From: Marinobacter sp. CHS3-4
Lineage (GTDB): Bacteria; Pseudomonadota; Gammaproteobacteria; Pseudomonadales; Oleiphilaceae
NCBI RefSeq assembly: GCF_030053415.1
Contig: NZ_JASGBJ010000005.1
Location: 1-64,000 of the forward strand
DNA: 64,000 nucleotides
Reading direction: 5' to 3'
Shown: one piece after another, positions 42,998 through 54,661 of the stretch
Numbering within the stretch: the stretch's first letter is position 1
Layout of the letters: the number at the start of each line of letters is the position of its first letter
Notes under the pieces: generated by a model
Databases searched by the model: none
Told to the model about the DNA's origin: nothing
Seen by the model: the letters and a program-made list of their open reading frames with translations, nothing else
Translations under genes and position numbers: made by a program

Positions 42998-44827
42998 TCA
43001 GGAGTCGGTCGTTTGGGTGTCGGCAAGGACGCTGCGCGCGTCGGCGAGGGCCGTCTCGGCGCGCTTTACGCGGTCGTGGTTCTTGGCCACGGCACGTTCA
43101 AGCTTTTCGACGTTGTCGGCGTTTTCCGCTTTTGCATCGTTCAGCATGCTCTGCATGGTGTTGAGCTTGGCGGTGGCTTGGCTCAACTGCTTCTCCAGGG
43201 CCTCAAGATCAGGCTTTTCTTGCTCGGCAGGAGTCTCTTTGGCTGGGCCGGCCGATCCGGCCGATTCGGTCTTGGCCTTTTTCCGGGCGAGAGCTTCCTG
43301 AACCAACGCCGCTTTTGCAGCACGGTCGTTCGTCGGCCCGTCTTCGGATTCCGCTTTTTCAGCTTCGGCCTGTTTCCTGGCCTGGGCTTCCGCAGCCGCC
43401 TTTGCGCGATCTTTACGGCGTTGTTCCTTTTCTTGTTGCTCCCGTTCCAGTCGCGCCTGGCGGGCTTCGAACCGTTCCCGCGCCCGGTCAGCTTTCAGGT
43501 GTTCAGCCTGCTGGACCCGGATTTCGCCTTTCGCCGCACGGTAGTACTGCACCAGTGGAATGGAGCTGGGGCAGACGTAGGAGCACGCCCCACATTCTAT
43601 GCAGTCGAACAGATTCAGGTGTTCTGCCTTTTCATACTCTCCGGCCTTGGAGTACCAGAAAAGCTGCTGTGGCAACAGTTCCATCGGGCAGGCTTCGGCA
43701 CACATGCCACAGCGAATGCAGGGCTGTTCCGGTGGTGGAGCGGGCAGTTCCTGTGCCGTTGATGCGATCACGCAGTTGGTCGTTTTGACCACCGGAACGT
43801 CGGGTGTTTCAAGGGTGTAGCCCATCATTGGGCCGCCCAGAATCAATCGATCCACTGCCTGCTCATTCAGGCCTGCCTGCTTGAGCAGGTGGCTGATTGG
43901 CGTGCCCAGCAGCACGTCGAACGTCCCGGGCTCGGACACTGCCTGACCGGTAATGGTTGTCACCCGGGAAATGAGAGGCTCGCCACGGTGTATGGCACGG
44001 GACACCGCAATGGCTGTTCCGATGTTCTGGCACATGACGCCAATATCGGCAGGAATGCCGCCACTGGGGACTTCCATGCCAGTGAGAATCTGGATCAGCT
44101 GCTTTTCGCCACCCGAGGGGTATTTGGTGGGGATTACCACCACTTCGGTCTGGGTTCCCGACGTCGCTTTCCTGAGCGCAGTAATGGCTTCCGGTTTGTT
44201 GTCCTCGACCGCAATGACGCAGCGCTCCGGCCGAAGAATCCACGCCATGAGCCGCAGGCCCGAGGCTATCTCATCCGAACGCTCGCGCATGGTCATATCG
44301 TCAGCCGTGATATAGGGCTCGCATTCAGCGCCATTCAGGATCAGAGTGCTGACCTTGCGGTCTTTGGGCGGACGCAGTTTGATGTTGGTCGGAAATCCGG
44401 CGCCACCGAGGCCGGCAATGCCGTAATCACGAATGCGTTGAAGCACCGTTTCCCGGTCCAGAGTGTGAAAGTCTTCAACCGGGGTTCGCTGGATCCATTC
44501 TTCCTTCCCGTCCGGAATCAGAATGATGCACTGGTCACTCATACCAGACGGATGGGGTACCGGGTGCATGGAAACTGCTTCAATCGTGCCGGAGGTGGGT
44601 GCATGCACCGGCACGCCGAGAGTGCCGGATACCGTCGCGATGGTCTGGCCTTTGAGCACCCGGTCTCCAACCGCAACACAGGGTTCTGCCGGTGCGCCGA
44701 TGTGTTGCTGCAACGGCAGTATCAGCCGCTCCGGAAGCGTAGACGATTCGATCGGCCGGCGGGTGGACAGGACTTTGTTTTCCGCGGGATGAATGCCGCC
44801 ACTGAAGTCCCAGAGTTGGCTGTTCAT
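42998..44827 (-). CDS. rsxC: Rsx/Rnf electron transport complex subunit C
   Basis: 609 residues. The N-terminal part holds the NADH/FMN-binding Nqo1-like fold ([26 protein letters not shown]). Two 4Fe-4S motifs follow ([12 protein letters not shown] and [12 protein letters not shown]). The last 170 residues form a charged Ala/Lys/Glu-rich coiled-coil tail, a variable feature in RsxC. E. coli RsxC is longer (740). Start overlaps rsxB by 4 bases. Confidence 0.95.
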   Translation of the reverse strand: MNSQLWDFSGGIHPAENKVLSTRRPIESSTLPERLILPLQQHIGAPAEPCVAVGDRVLKGQTIATVSGTLGVPVHAPTSGTIEAVSMHPVPHPSGMSDQCIILIPDGKEEWIQRTPVEDFHTLDRETVLQRIRDYGIAGLGGAGFPTNIKLRPPKDRKVSTLILNGAECEPYITADDMTMRERSDEIASGLRLMAWILRPERCVIAVEDNKPEAITALRKATSGTQTEVVVIPTKYPSGGEKQLIQILTGMEVPSGGIPADIGVMCQNIGTAIAVSRAIHRGEPLISRVTTITGQAVSEPGTFDVLLGTPISHLLKQAGLNEQAVDRLILGGPMMGYTLETPDVPVVKTTNCVIASTAQELPAPPPEQPCIRCGMCAEACPMELLPQQLFWYSKAGEYEKAEHLNLFDCIECGACSYVCPSSIPLVQYYRAAKGEIRVQQAEHLKADRARERFEARQARLEREQQEKEQRRKDRAKAAAEAQARKQAEAEKAESEDGPTNDRAAKAALVQEALARKKAKTESAGSAGPAKETPAEQEKPDLEALEKQLSQATAKLNTMQSMLNDAKAENADNVEKLERAVAKNHDRVKRAETALADARSVLADTQTTDS

Positions 44828-45402
44828 GCGCTTACCCCCGGGCGATCAGTCGCGATAATGCCGGATTTAGGGGGTGTCCAGGTCCAGGTTCTTATGTCGG
44901 GCTCAACCGTGACCATATCGATGCAGTCGACCGGGCAGGGGTCAACACACAGATCACAACCCGTGCACTCGCTTTCAATCACTGTATGCATCTGCTTTGC
45001 CGCGCCCAGAATGGCATCCACCGGGCAGGCCTGAATGCATTTGGTGCAGCCAATGCACTCGTCCTCACGAATGACTGCAACGCGCTTTTCCTGCTCCACG
45101 CCGTGCTCCGCGTCAAGCGGCTGCGGTTCTACGTCGAGCAGGTCCGCCAGAGCTTTGATGGTGGTTTCACCGCCGGGTGGGCACTTGTTAATGGCATCGC
45201 CATTTGCGATGGACTCTGCGTAAGGTCTGCAGCCGGGAAAACCGCACTGGCCACATTGAGTCTGTGGAAGAAGGGAATCGATCTGGTCCACCAGTGGATT
45301 GCCTTCCACCTTGAAGCGCTCAGACGCAAAGCCCAGCAAACCGCCAAATACAACGGCCAGAGCAAGCAGCACAACGATCGCTATCAGAATGCTTGTCCAC
45401 AT
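44824..45402 (-). CDS. rsxB: Rsx/Rnf electron transport complex subunit B
   Basis: 192 residues with one N-terminal membrane helix and three iron-sulfur sites: the CGQCGFPGC cluster near residue 52 and two CxxCxxCxxxCP ferredoxin motifs ([24 protein letters not shown]). It passes electrons between the membrane flavins and ferredoxin. It is 15 bases after rsxA. Confidence 0.95.
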   Translation of the reverse strand: MWTSILIAIVVLLALAVVFGGLLGFASERFKVEGNPLVDQIDSLLPQTQCGQCGFPGCRPYAESIANGDAINKCPPGGETTIKALADLLDVEPQPLDAEHGVEQEKRVAVIREDECIGCTKCIQACPVDAILGAAKQMHTVIESECTGCDLCVDPCPVDCIDMVTVEPDIRTWTWTPPKSGIIATDRPGVSA

Positions 45403-45417
45403 AGATCGAGCGCTCCG

Positions 45418-45999
45418 TCAGACACTTACCAGGCCGGTGAAGCCCAGAAACGCCAGTGACATCAGGCCTGCGGTAACCATGCCAATGGCAGCACCCTGAA
45501 AGGCCACCGGTACGTCGGCAACCGCAATGCGCTCGCGCATGGCAGCGAACAAGACCAGAACGAGAGAAAAGCCGGCGGCAGCACCGAAACCATAGAGTAC
45601 CGATTCGACAAAATTGTTGTTTTTGTTGAGGTTCAGCAGCGCAACGCCGAGAACGGCGCAGTTGGTGGTAATCAGCGGTAGGAATATGCCCAGTACCCGG
45701 TATAACAGCGGACTGGTTTTGCGAACCACCATTTCAGTGAACTGAACCACCACCGCGATCACCAGAATAAAGGTGATGGTTTTCAGAAACGCCAGGTCCA
45801 GAGGCTCCAGAAGATAGGTGTAGGCCAGATAACTGCATACAGACGCCAGCGTCAGTACGAAGGTGGTTGCCAGCGACATGCCCATAGCGGTCTCCAGCTT
45901 CCCGGAAACGCCCATGAATGGGCACAGACCGAGGAACTGAACCAGCACAAAGTTGTTCACCAGTATGGTGCTGACCAGAATCAGCAGGTATTCAGTCAT
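45418..45999 (-). CDS. rsxA: Rsx/Rnf electron transport complex subunit A
   Basis: 193 residues with six membrane helices; homologous to RsxE. The start [19 protein letters not shown] and [16 protein letters not shown] are typical. It is the first gene of the rsx set, and begins 13 bases past metG on the same strand, so metG may cotranscribe with the cluster. Confidence 0.95.
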   Translation of the reverse strand: MTEYLLILVSTILVNNFVLVQFLGLCPFMGVSGKLETAMGMSLATTFVLTLASVCSYLAYTYLLEPLDLAFLKTITFILVIAVVVQFTEMVVRKTSPLLYRVLGIFLPLITTNCAVLGVALLNLNKNNNFVESVLYGFGAAAGFSLVLVLFAAMRERIAVADVPVAFQGAAIGMVTAGLMSLAFLGFTGLVSV

Positions 46000-46012
46000 C
46001 TGACTGCTCCAA

Positions 46013-48070
46013 TTACATCACGCGCATGCCGGGCGTAGCACCGGAATCAGGCGACAGAATATGAATATCCTTTCCGCCAGGTCCGGCTGCCAGAACCATA
46101 CCTTCCGACACCCCGAACTTCATCTTTCGAGGCTTGAGGTTGGCCACCATGACCGTCAATCGACCGGTCAGATCTTCCGGTTCGTAGGCGGATTTGATGC
46201 CCGCAAACACATTACGTTCACCGTGGCCGATGTCCAGCGTCAGTTGCAGCAGTTTGTCGGCGCCTTCAACGCGCTCCGCTTTCACAATTCTGGCGACTCG
46301 CAGGTCCACTTTCGAGAACTGGTCAAAATCAATTTCGTCCGCCAGCGGCTCCAGGTCTTTCGTGTCCGAACCTGCATCCTTGTTAGCAGCGGACTGATCT
46401 CCAGTGGCTGCGGGCATCTCTTCCTTGGAGGCATCCAGCATCTTGTCGATCTGGGCCATATCCACGCGGTTCATCAGTGGTTTGAACTTGTTGATCGCGT
46501 GGTCTTCAAGACGATCCGCGCGGTTGTTCCAGTCCAGCTTGGCGTTCAGGAAAGCCTCTGACGCCTTCGCGGTCTCCGGCAACACTGGAGCCAGGTAAGT
46601 CATGAGCAAGTGGAACATGTTGATGGCGTTGGTGCAGATAGCCTGCAGGTTCTCTTCCTGGCCTTCCTGTTTGGCAATAACCCAGGGCTGTTCGTCGTTG
46701 ACGTACTGGTTGGCGATGTCTGCCAGTTCCATGATGCGGCGCATGCCGCGACCGAATTCGCGGCTTTCGTAATAATCAGCGATGTCCCGGCCCGCATCGA
46801 CAAATTCCCTGATTTTGTCGTGCTCAGTGACCTTGCCTAGTTTGCCGTCAAAGCGCTTGGTAATGAAGCCTGCACTGCGGCTGGCAATGTTGACTACTTT
46901 GCCGACCAGGTCCGAATTCACCCGCGCGGCGAAGTCTTCAAGATTCAGGTCCATGTCGTCCACACTGCCGGTCAGCTTTGCGGCGAAGTAGTAACGCAGG
47001 TATTCCGGATTGAGATGATCCAGATAGGTGCGGGCCATGATAAAGGTGCCGCGGGACTTGGACATCTTCTTGCCGTTAACGGTCACAAACCCGTGCGACC
47101 AGACGGCAGACGGCGTACGGAACCCGGCGCTGTGCAGCATCGACGGCCAGAACAGCGCGTGGAAGTTGATGATGTCCTTACCGATAAAATGATAGACCTC
47201 AGCGGTGGAATCCGCCTTCCAGAAGTGCTCGAAATCAACGCCTTCGCGATCGCAGAAATTCTTGAAGCTCGCGAGGTAACCAATGGGGGCATCCAGCCAG
47301 ACATAAAAGTATTTGCCCGGCGCATCCGGTATTTCAAAGCCGAAATAGGGCGCGTCGCGGCTGATGTCCCATTCCTGGAGGCCCGCATCCAGCCATTCAG
47401 CCAGTTTGTTGGCTACCTGCGGCTGAAGCGTACCGCTGCGGGTCCACTTGGCGAGGAAGTCAGCGAACTCCGGCAGCTTGAAGAAGTAGTGTTCCGATTC
47501 CTTCTCGATGGGGGTTGCACCGGAAACCGCTGATCTCGGATCAATCAGCTCGCCAGGCGTATAGGTAGCACCGCAGGCTTCGCAGTTGTCACCGTACTGA
47601 TCTTCGGTTTTGCACTTGGGGCAGGTGCCTTTGATAAAACGATCGGCCAGAAACATCTGCTTTTCCGGATCGAAGGCCTGAGTAATCTTGCGTGTCGCAA
47701 TGTGCCCGTTTTCCTGCAATTGACGGTAGATGTACTCTGAAAACTGACGGTTCTCGGTGGAATGGGTTGTGTAATAATTGTCAAAACGGATATGGAATCC
47801 GGCAAAATCTTCCTGATGCTCGGTACGAATTCGATCAATCAACCGTTCGGACGAAATGCCCTCGCGTTCTGCCCGCAGCATGATAGCAGTACCGTGGGCA
47901 TCATCCGCGCAAACGTAATAACAGTTATGGCCCCGCATGTTCTGATAGCGTACCCAGATGTCTGTCTGGATGTACTCCAGCAGGTGGCCCAGATGAATCG
48001 GGCCGTTGGCGTAGGGCAGGGCGCTGGTTACCAGAATATCGCGCTGTTGGTTGGAGCTCGTTTGCGTCAT
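46013..48070 (-). CDS. metG: Methionyl-tRNA synthetase
   Basis: 685 residues, like E. coli MetG. It has the HIGH-type motif HLGH (in PIHLGHLLE), a zinc site with CPKC and CEACG (about 145-165), the KMSKSRG loop, and a C-terminal tRNA-binding domain ([19 protein letters not shown]). It charges tRNA-Met. It is divergent from mrp with a 144-base gap that must hold both promoters. Confidence 0.97.
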   Translation of the reverse strand: MTQTSSNQQRDILVTSALPYANGPIHLGHLLEYIQTDIWVRYQNMRGHNCYYVCADDAHGTAIMLRAEREGISSERLIDRIRTEHQEDFAGFHIRFDNYYTTHSTENRQFSEYIYRQLQENGHIATRKITQAFDPEKQMFLADRFIKGTCPKCKTEDQYGDNCEACGATYTPGELIDPRSAVSGATPIEKESEHYFFKLPEFADFLAKWTRSGTLQPQVANKLAEWLDAGLQEWDISRDAPYFGFEIPDAPGKYFYVWLDAPIGYLASFKNFCDREGVDFEHFWKADSTAEVYHFIGKDIINFHALFWPSMLHSAGFRTPSAVWSHGFVTVNGKKMSKSRGTFIMARTYLDHLNPEYLRYYFAAKLTGSVDDMDLNLEDFAARVNSDLVGKVVNIASRSAGFITKRFDGKLGKVTEHDKIREFVDAGRDIADYYESREFGRGMRRIMELADIANQYVNDEQPWVIAKQEGQEENLQAICTNAINMFHLLMTYLAPVLPETAKASEAFLNAKLDWNNRADRLEDHAINKFKPLMNRVDMAQIDKMLDASKEEMPAATGDQSAANKDAGSDTKDLEPLADEIDFDQFSKVDLRVARIVKAERVEGADKLLQLTLDIGHGERNVFAGIKSAYEPEDLTGRLTVMVANLKPRKMKFGVSEGMVLAAGPGGKDIHILSPDSGATPGMRVM

Positions 48071-48214
48071 GTTTTGATCCGAACCTTAAAAAGTGAGGAT
48101 TGATGCTATATGGCCAGAAACGGGCACAGATGATACCTTCCAAGCAGATTTTTTTCACCCGAAACCCCCGCTTCCGGCCACAAAATCCTGGCGGATGTGC
48201 GAATGGAGACATCG

Positions 48215-49315
48215 ATGACACAGATTTCACAGCAGGCTCTTGAACTGGCCGTCAAACAGTACCGGGATCCGTATCTGAACAAGGATCTGTACGAGCTGGA
48301 CGCCGTTAAGTCGCTGAATGCGGATGAGGCGGGCAACGTGAAAGTGGTCATTGAGATTCCCTACGCCTCACAGGGCATTGCCGGTGCGGTAAAAGAACTG
48401 GTGGGTAATGCAGTCGAAGGAATCGACGGCGTTGAGTCCGTTGATGTGTCGGTCAACCAGCGGATTTACGCCCACAAAACGCAGAAAGACATCGCGTCAG
48501 TGCCCGGCGTTAAGAACATCATTGCGGTCGCATCCGGCAAGGGCGGCGTCGGCAAGTCAACCACGGCGGTAAATCTGGCGTTGGCTCTGCACGCCGAGGG
48601 CGCCCGAGTAGGCATTCTGGATGCCGACATATACGGCCCCAGCATCGGTATGATGCTGGGTGTGCCCGAAGGCAAACGGCCTGACACCCGGGAAAACAAG
48701 TATTTCATTCCCATGCAGGCACACGGCCTGCAGGCCAATTCCATGGCCTTTGTCGTCACCGACAAAACCCCCATGGTCTGGCGCGGCCCCATGGTCAGTG
48801 GCGCAGTGACCCAACTGCTCCAGCAGACTTTGTGGGATGAACTGGACTACCTGATTCTGGACATGCCTCCCGGCACCGGCGACATCCAGCTCACCGTTGC
48901 TCAGAAAGTCCCTGTCACCGGTGCCGTGGTCGTCACCACGCCACAGGACATTGCGTTGCTGGATGGCAAAAAGGGTATCGAAATGTTCCGCAAAGTGGAC
49001 ATTCCAGTGCTGGGCATCGTGGAAAACATGAGCGTTCACATCTGCAGCAACTGCGGCCATGAGGAACCTCTGTTCGGCCATGGTGGTGGGGAGCGAATTG
49101 CCGAAGAGTACGACACCACGCTGCTTGGCCAGTTGCCATTGCACATGACGATTCGCGAACAGACGGATAGCGGAACGCCCTCGGTGGTGGCAGAGCCGGA
49201 TTCAGAAGTGGCCCGTCGGTACAAGGATATTGCGCGTCGTGTGAGCGCCGAACTGTCCACTCGTGAGCGTCATTTGACGGGGTCAATCTCAAGCGTGTCA
49301 GTCACTGAACACTGA
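48215..49315 (+). CDS. apbC: Iron-sulfur cluster carrier protein Mrp/ApbC
   Basis: 366 residues from the ATG at 48215 (GGAG six bases before); two earlier in-frame starts (48197, 48203) exist. The DUF59/MIP18-type domain (about 1-85) precedes the ATPase with Walker A GKGGVGKSTTAVN and the cluster-binding CxxC in HICSNCGHEEP. It delivers Fe-S clusters to apoproteins. The order metG (divergent)-apbC-dcd matches Pseudomonas. Confidence 0.95.
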   Translation: MTQISQQALELAVKQYRDPYLNKDLYELDAVKSLNADEAGNVKVVIEIPYASQGIAGAVKELVGNAVEGIDGVESVDVSVNQRIYAHKTQKDIASVPGVKNIIAVASGKGGVGKSTTAVNLALALHAEGARVGILDADIYGPSIGMMLGVPEGKRPDTRENKYFIPMQAHGLQANSMAFVVTDKTPMVWRGPMVSGAVTQLLQQTLWDELDYLILDMPPGTGDIQLTVAQKVPVTGAVVVTTPQDIALLDGKKGIEMFRKVDIPVLGIVENMSVHICSNCGHEEPLFGHGGGERIAEEYDTTLLGQLPLHMTIREQTDSGTPSVVAEPDSEVARRYKDIARRVSAELSTRERHLTGSISSVSVTEH

Positions 49316-49414
49316 GTCTCAACGATGGCATGAATGGCGTGTTTTAGCTTCGACACCACAACGCCTAGAAGGTAAACTACCGCCACTTTTTCAGACGGAA
49401 ACGAGACACCACCC

Positions 49415-49981
49415 ATGAGCATCAAATCCGACCATTGGATTCGCCGGATGGCCCAGGAACACGGAATGATTGAGCCTTTCGAGTACGACCAGGTGCGCGA
49501 GAGCGAAAAAGGCCGAGTTATCTCCTACGGCACTTCCAGCTACGGTTACGACGTGCGCTGCAGCAACGAATTCAAGATATTCACCAACGTTCACTCGGCC
49601 ACAGTCGACCCCAAGAACTTTGATGAAAACAGTTTCGTTAACTACACCGGTGATGTCTGCATCATTCCGCCCAACTCCTTTGCGCTGGCTCGCACCGTGG
49701 AATACTTTCGCATTCCACGCAGCACACTCACGATCTGCCTCGGCAAGTCCACTTATGCCCGTTGCGGCATTATCGTGAATGTCACGCCGCTTGAGCCGGA
49801 ATGGGAAGGACAGGTAACACTGGAGTTTTCCAACACCACCAACCTGCCGGCCAAAATCTACGCCAATGAAGGCGTTGCCCAAATGCTGTTTTTTGAATCG
49901 GATGAGGTCTGTGCCACCAGCTATAAAGACCGCGGCGGCAAATACCTCGGCCAGACAGGCGTCACCCTGCCGCGCACATGA
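49415..49981 (+). CDS. dcd: dCTP deaminase
   Basis: 188 residues, a standard-length trimeric dCTP deaminase. The dUTPase-like motifs are seen: [23 protein letters not shown] with the catalytic Glu. It makes dUTP for thymidylate synthesis. It lies 99 bases after apbC. Confidence 0.97.
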   Translation: MSIKSDHWIRRMAQEHGMIEPFEYDQVRESEKGRVISYGTSSYGYDVRCSNEFKIFTNVHSATVDPKNFDENSFVNYTGDVCIIPPNSFALARTVEYFRIPRSTLTICLGKSTYARCGIIVNVTPLEPEWEGQVTLEFSNTTNLPAKIYANEGVAQMLFFESDEVCATSYKDRGGKYLGQTGVTLPRT

Positions 49982-50006
49982 TGGCCACGGGCAAGCGAGG
50001 CGTGAA

Positions 50007-50606
50007 TTGAACGCAAACCAGTTCCTTAAAGCGGTTTCTCAGTTGCAGGGTTGGCGCGAATACACATTTCTGCTCGCCCTGGCCGAGCGCTCGTTTCCAA
50101 ATTACGCCCTGTTTGCAGATGCAGTAGGCCTCAAAACTGGCGCCAAAATGCGCCATCTGCTGGATATCGGCTGGGACATGCTGCAACAGAACACTGAAGA
50201 AACGGTCATCCCCCAATTACTGGCGAAGCTGGAAACTCTGTCTCCAGACGTAGACGCCTACGACGCCTACGGTGTTTACCCTGCCTTCGACTTCTGTCAG
50301 TTGCTTGAACAGGCTCTGCTGAATCGTCTGAACCCTGCAAAGCACCGCGCCAGCGACGCATCTCAGATGGCCACAGCCACTGTCGTGAATTTCATTGAGC
50401 TGTCTGAGGGTGAGGGCCTAGCTGAAGATGAGCTGGTGCGCCTGCTGGACCATCATCCATTGATGAAGGAAGACAAGCTGTTCCAGCGGGACCTGGTACT
50501 GTCCTTCAAGCGACAGCGCACGCCTACGACCCAGTTTATCGAGCAAACCCGCGAAGAGGCGGCAAACGACGGTGTCAGCAATCTGGGTATTTCGCTGAAC
50601 GACTGA
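50007..50606 (+). CDS. YjaG family protein (DUF416)
   Basis: 199 residues from the TTG at 50007, with AGCGAGG seven bases upstream; the frame is open from 49866 in dcd, but the family starts NANQFLKAVSQL. It matches the DUF416/YjaG family of small cytoplasmic proteins with an N-terminal LQGWREYTFLLALAERSFPN. Function is unknown. It follows dcd by 25 bases. Confidence 0.85.
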   Translation: MNANQFLKAVSQLQGWREYTFLLALAERSFPNYALFADAVGLKTGAKMRHLLDIGWDMLQQNTEETVIPQLLAKLETLSPDVDAYDAYGVYPAFDFCQLLEQALLNRLNPAKHRASDASQMATATVVNFIELSEGEGLAEDELVRLLDHHPLMKEDKLFQRDLVLSFKRQRTPTTQFIEQTREEAANDGVSNLGISLND

Positions 50607-50674
50607 CCGGCGAGCCCATTTCGACTGGCCTACACTGATTCTGAAAGCCACATTTTTATAAATCGACACTGACC

Positions 50675-51934
50675 ATGAAACTTTCCTCATTTGGCCAAAA
50701 ATTTACGGCAGACTCGGGCATTACCTCCCTGATGGATGATCTGGGCAACGCGCTTGCTTCCGGCGATGACATGATCATGATGGGCGGCGGCAACCCTGGC
50801 CATGTGCCCGAAATCCAGCAGCGCGTTCAACAGATCCTCAGTGACATGAGCCGCAGCGAGGATGACGTAAGACGGGTTGTGGGGATTTACGATCCGCCGC
50901 AGGGAGAGAAGCAGTTCATCGCCTCACTGGCTGAACTACTGAACGAGGAATACGACTGGGGGCTGAAGCCAGAGAATATTGCCCTGACCAACGGCAGTCA
51001 GGCGGCCTTCTTCATGTTGTTCAACATGTTCGGTGGCAGTTACGACGGTGGTCAGCACAAGCACATTCTGCTGCCGCTGGCGCCAGAATACATTGGCTAC
51101 GCGGATGCCGGCATTGAGCCTGGATTATTCCGTGCGGTACAGCCTGATATTTCATTCACTGACGCCCACGAATTCAAATACCGCGTTGATTTCAATGCCG
51201 TGGAGGTGACGTCTGAAACCGGGGCTATCTGCGTTTCCAGGCCAACCAACCCGACAGGCAACGTCATTACGGACGACGAGTTGAACCGTCTTGAAGCGCT
51301 TGCACGTCAGCACGACATTCCCTTGATTGTGGATGGTGCCTACGGTACGCCGTTTCCCAGCCTCTTGTTCGTGGATGCCACGCCTCACTGGAACGACCAG
51401 ATCATTCTGTGTCTAAGTCTCTCCAAGTTGGGGCTTCCGGCGGCAAGAACCGGTATCGTGATCGCCTCCGAACCGGTGATCAAGGCTCTGTCCAGCATAA
51501 ACGCCATTATGAATCTGGCGACTGGCAGTTTTGGGGCGATGGTTGCCGATCCATTGGTAAAATCCGGAGAGATCCTGTCACTCAGTCGCGAGGTAGTTTG
51601 CCCGTTTTACAAGGCTAAAATGGAAAGAGCCGTGTCGGTTTTCAAGGACGCGATGGGCGAGGAGAGTTGCCGCTGGTACGTTCACAAACCGGAGGGTGCC
51701 ATGTTTCTCTGGCTCTGGTTCCCGGACTTGCCGATCACCAGTCTGGAGCTGTATCAGCGATTAAAGGCCCGGGGCGTATTGGTGGTGTCTGGCCACTATT
51801 TCTTTCCCGGCTTGCCGGAAGATGGCTGGAAACATCGCCATCAGTGCCTGCGAGTTACTTATTCCCAGGACGACGACCGTGTAGCCGAAGGTTTGAGAAT
51901 CATTGCGGATGAAGTGAAGTCGCTTACTGCATGA
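50675..51934 (+). CDS. avtA: Valine-pyruvate transaminase
   Basis: 419 residues, like E. coli AvtA (417) and with the same core text: GGGNPGHVPE, LTNGSQAAFFMLFNMF, PLAPEYIGYADAG, SRPTNPTGNVITD, and the PLP-binding Lys in LSLSKLGLP. It moves amino groups between valine or alanine and pyruvate/2-ketoisovalerate. Its last codons overlap the opposite DUF3108 gene by 11 bases. Confidence 0.95.
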   Translation: MKLSSFGQKFTADSGITSLMDDLGNALASGDDMIMMGGGNPGHVPEIQQRVQQILSDMSRSEDDVRRVVGIYDPPQGEKQFIASLAELLNEEYDWGLKPENIALTNGSQAAFFMLFNMFGGSYDGGQHKHILLPLAPEYIGYADAGIEPGLFRAVQPDISFTDAHEFKYRVDFNAVEVTSETGAICVSRPTNPTGNVITDDELNRLEALARQHDIPLIVDGAYGTPFPSLLFVDATPHWNDQIILCLSLSKLGLPAARTGIVIASEPVIKALSSINAIMNLATGSFGAMVADPLVKSGEILSLSREVVCPFYKAKMERAVSVFKDAMGEESCRWYVHKPEGAMFLWLWFPDLPITSLELYQRLKARGVLVVSGHYFFPGLPEDGWKHRHQCLRVTYSQDDDRVAEGLRIIADEVKSLTA

Positions 51935-52652
51935 ATCTTGCGTCGTCGATGGTGATCTGGTATTCACTGCCGTCGGGTTCGATCTGTAGCAATCTAACCA
52001 ACAGAAAATCCTGATCCGGTGCGAACCACATCAGGGTTTTGCGCTTACTGTCTTCGCCCCGGACTTTCTCTGCCTTGACCGTTTTGACCGCCTTGCCGTC
52101 CGGGCTCAGAGTTTCTTCGTCAATGACCGCAAAGCGGTCGGTATCAAAGCGGCCTTTGTCGAGCACCCGGTAGGACATCTCACGCTGGCCAGCTTTGATG
52201 TCGCGCCTGAGTTGCAGGTGAAACCCCATGGGGTCCAGGGTGCCTTCTTCCAGATTCAGGGAAAATCGGTTGCCCCGGTAGTGGCCGGTTGCCTGTTTTT
52301 TATCCCAATCAAAATCGATTGCCTGTTTGCGATCCTTGATCAGAAACCCGGACAGGCTATAGCGATAGCGAAGGGGAATAACCTGCCCATCTTCCCAACG
52401 AAATACCAGTGACTCATCGATGTCGGCAATAAAGGAATCCACATCAGTGCGGTAGAACCAGGTGCCATCCTTGCTTTCCTTCAAGACGCGACGTGCATCC
52501 CCATTCAGGGAAATGCCTTTTTCCATTGAAGCGTTGTAGCTGACCTGAAGCGGCTTCAGAGGTTCGGAGCCAAAGGCGGATGAGGCAAAAACCAGTGCAA
52601 TCAGACACAGACTGTGAATAAACAGTGCGGGTGAGCGTTTTGATGCAACCAT
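51924..52652 (-). CDS. DUF3108 family secreted protein
   Basis: 242 residues. A signal peptide (about 1-27, ending near FASSAFGSE) precedes a beta-rich domain with KPLQVSYNASMEKG and RYRYSLSGFLIKDRKQ. It belongs to DUF3108, of unknown function and probably periplasmic. It lies downstream of purN with an 86-base gap and overlaps avtA convergently. Confidence 0.86.
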   Translation of the reverse strand: MVASKRSPALFIHSLCLIALVFASSAFGSEPLKPLQVSYNASMEKGISLNGDARRVLKESKDGTWFYRTDVDSFIADIDESLVFRWEDGQVIPLRYRYSLSGFLIKDRKQAIDFDWDKKQATGHYRGNRFSLNLEEGTLDPMGFHLQLRRDIKAGQREMSYRVLDKGRFDTDRFAVIDEETLSPDGKAVKTVKAEKVRGEDSKRKTLMWFAPDQDFLLVRLLQIEPDGSEYQITIDDARFMQ

Positions 52653-52738
52653 ATCGTCATCCCATACGAAACGTGAGCAAAAGGTTATGTCATCAGCATA
52701 ACGCTTCGGGCAGGCATCGACGATGACGAAATGTTTAA

Positions 52739-53419
52739 TCAGGCGCTGGTGGTTACAGGCTCATCCGGGAGGACCAGAGGCTGGGCAAGAGGCTGACCAT
52801 CAAAAATGACCTGGTCTGATCCCAGGCGGACCCGGCCTTCGCAAAACCAACGAACCACAATGGGGTACAGCAGGTGTTCTTTTGCCTGTACCTTTTCCGC
52901 GAGAGATTCTGCGGTATCGTCTTCGTCGATCTTCACCTGTGCCTGGGCAATCACCGGGCCACCATCGAGCTCTTCGGTGACAAAGTGGATGGATGTGCCG
53001 TGCATCGTGTCCCCGGCGTCCAGCGCCCGCTGATGCGTGTTCAGGCCGGTGTAGTTGGGCAGCAGCGATGGGTGAACATTCAGCAATGTGCCCCTTAGCG
53101 CGCGGACAAAATCGGTCGTGAGGATGCGCATGAAGCCTGCAAGTAAAATCAGGTCGGGATTGCGGCGGCGGATCTCTGCCATCAGCATCCCATCAAATTC
53201 TTCCCGCGACCCGTATTTGGTGTGATCAACAGTGAAGTGGTCAATGTGGGCCTGAGCTGCACGTTCCAATGCAAACGCGTTGGGCCTGTTGCAGCCAACC
53301 GCGATGATCTGGCCCGGAAAATCACGTTCCTGACATGCGTCAATCAACGCCTGCAGGTTGGTACCGCTTCCCGATGCAAGAACAAGAATACGCGGGGCGT
53401 TTAGCGGATCTGCCTTCAT
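52739..53419 (-). CDS. purN: Phosphoribosylglycinamide formyltransferase
   Basis: 226 residues. The formyltransferase has the phosphate-binding [14 protein letters not shown] start, LLAGFMRIL, the catalytic Asn/His/Asp set ([10 protein letters not shown], and the HxxD region [14 protein letters not shown]). It adds formyl to GAR in purine synthesis. Start overlaps purM by 4 bases. Confidence 0.96.
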   Translation of the reverse strand: MKADPLNAPRILVLASGSGTNLQALIDACQERDFPGQIIAVGCNRPNAFALERAAQAHIDHFTVDHTKYGSREEFDGMLMAEIRRRNPDLILLAGFMRILTTDFVRALRGTLLNVHPSLLPNYTGLNTHQRALDAGDTMHGTSIHFVTEELDGGPVIAQAQVKIDEDDTAESLAEKVQAKEHLLYPIVVRWFCEGRVRLGSDQVIFDGQPLAQPLVLPDEPVTTSA

Positions 53420-54480
53420 AGTGCCAACAGCCCTGGTGCATAGCGAACGGACGCCTTGGCGGCGTTGTCTTCAGCGGCTTCAATCGCGCCAATTTGCCAG
53501 ACGCTCTCACCCTGCGCTGTCAAAATATCCATCGCAAGGTCTTTCTGATTGGCCGGTACGCAAATGACCATGCCCACGCCACAATTGAAGGTGCGGTACA
53601 TTTCTTCATCCGCAACACCGCCTGCTTGTTTGAGCCAGTCGAAAACCGCCGGCAGTTTCCAGCTTTCGGTGTCGATGGCGGCAATGGAGCCGTCAGGCAG
53701 TACCCTGGGGATATTCTCCGGCAGACCGCCGCCGGTAATGTGTGACAGGGCGCGTACGTCGATTTCTTTGATCAGCTCAAGGATATTTCTGACATAAATG
53801 CGGGTCGGCGCCATCAAAGCGTTGGCCAGCGTGGTGTTGCCCATGGGTTGATCAAGATTGGCGCCGCTGACGTCGATGATTTTACGAATCAGTGAATAAC
53901 CATTGGAATGAGGTCCTGACGATCCGAGGGCAAGCAGGGAATCGCCTGGCTGAACCCGGCTGCCGTCAATGATGTCACTACGTTCGGCAATACCCACGCA
54001 GAAGCCGGCCAAGTCGTAGTCGTCGCCTTCGTACATGCCGGGCATTTCGGCTGTTTCGCCACCCACCAGTGCGCAACCCGCAAGTTCGCAGCCTTGACCA
54101 ATACCTTCAACAACCTGAGCTGCTACCTCAACATTGAGCTTGCCGGTGGCGTAGTAATCCAGGAAGAACAGTGGTTCAGCGCCGCCGACAACCAGGTCAT
54201 TCACGCACATCGCGACCAGGTCTATGCCAATGGTGTCGTGCTTCTGAAGTTGCATGGCCAGCCGCAGCTTGGTGCCAACCCCGTCCGTGCCTGACACCAT
54301 CACTGGTTCACGATAGCCGGGCGGAATCGATACCATGGCGCCGAATCCGCCCAGACCTCCCAATACTTCCGGCCGGCGGGTTCTGGCCGCGGTGTTTTTG
54401 ATCCGATCGACCAGGTCGTTGCCTGCGTCAATGTCGACGCCGGCGTCACGGTAAGTCAGGGAAGGCTTCTGTTCGCTCAT
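53416..54480 (-). CDS. purM: Phosphoribosylformylglycinamidine cyclo-ligase
   Basis: 354 residues from the ATG at 54480 ([14 protein letters not shown]); a TTG at 54495 is possible. The PurM/AIRS fold has [13 protein letters not shown] and [11 protein letters not shown]. It closes the imidazole ring in purine synthesis and is encoded before purN, with a 4-base overlap, as in E. coli. Confidence 0.97.
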   Translation of the reverse strand: MSEQKPSLTYRDAGVDIDAGNDLVDRIKNTAARTRRPEVLGGLGGFGAMVSIPPGYREPVMVSGTDGVGTKLRLAMQLQKHDTIGIDLVAMCVNDLVVGGAEPLFFLDYYATGKLNVEVAAQVVEGIGQGCELAGCALVGGETAEMPGMYEGDDYDLAGFCVGIAERSDIIDGSRVQPGDSLLALGSSGPHSNGYSLIRKIIDVSGANLDQPMGNTTLANALMAPTRIYVRNILELIKEIDVRALSHITGGGLPENIPRVLPDGSIAAIDTESWKLPAVFDWLKQAGGVADEEMYRTFNCGVGMVICVPANQKDLAMDILTAQGESVWQIGAIEAAEDNAAKASVRYAPGLLAL

Positions 54481-54533
54481 GGAGAGGGTAACCAAGTTGG
54501 GCGTTGAAAATTCGGCAATAAGACAAGCCGCGG

Positions 54534-54562
54534 ATTTTAACAGGTGCAGGGTGACGGTCCAA
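54534..54562 (-). promoter_or_regulatory. Candidate sigma-70 promoter for purMN
   Basis: On the minus strand, TTGGAC (54557-54562), a 17-base spacer and TAAAAT (54534-54539) lie 53 bases before the purM ATG. Spacing and -10 match suit sigma-70. I see no clear PurR palindrome. Confidence 0.5.
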
Positions 54563-54661
54563 ATGCAATCGAGTTATAAATTACCGCAATACTCGTTCGC
54601 TACTTTCAATAAGTACCTTGGTGTATCCTAGGCGGCATTCTAACCGTTTCCAGGACGATTC

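Noticed and set aside
42979..43026. TTG start of rsxD at 43026
   Set aside because: It would overlap rsxC by 29 bases and add 16 Pro-rich residues not seen in the family. The ATG at 42978 gives the usual length.
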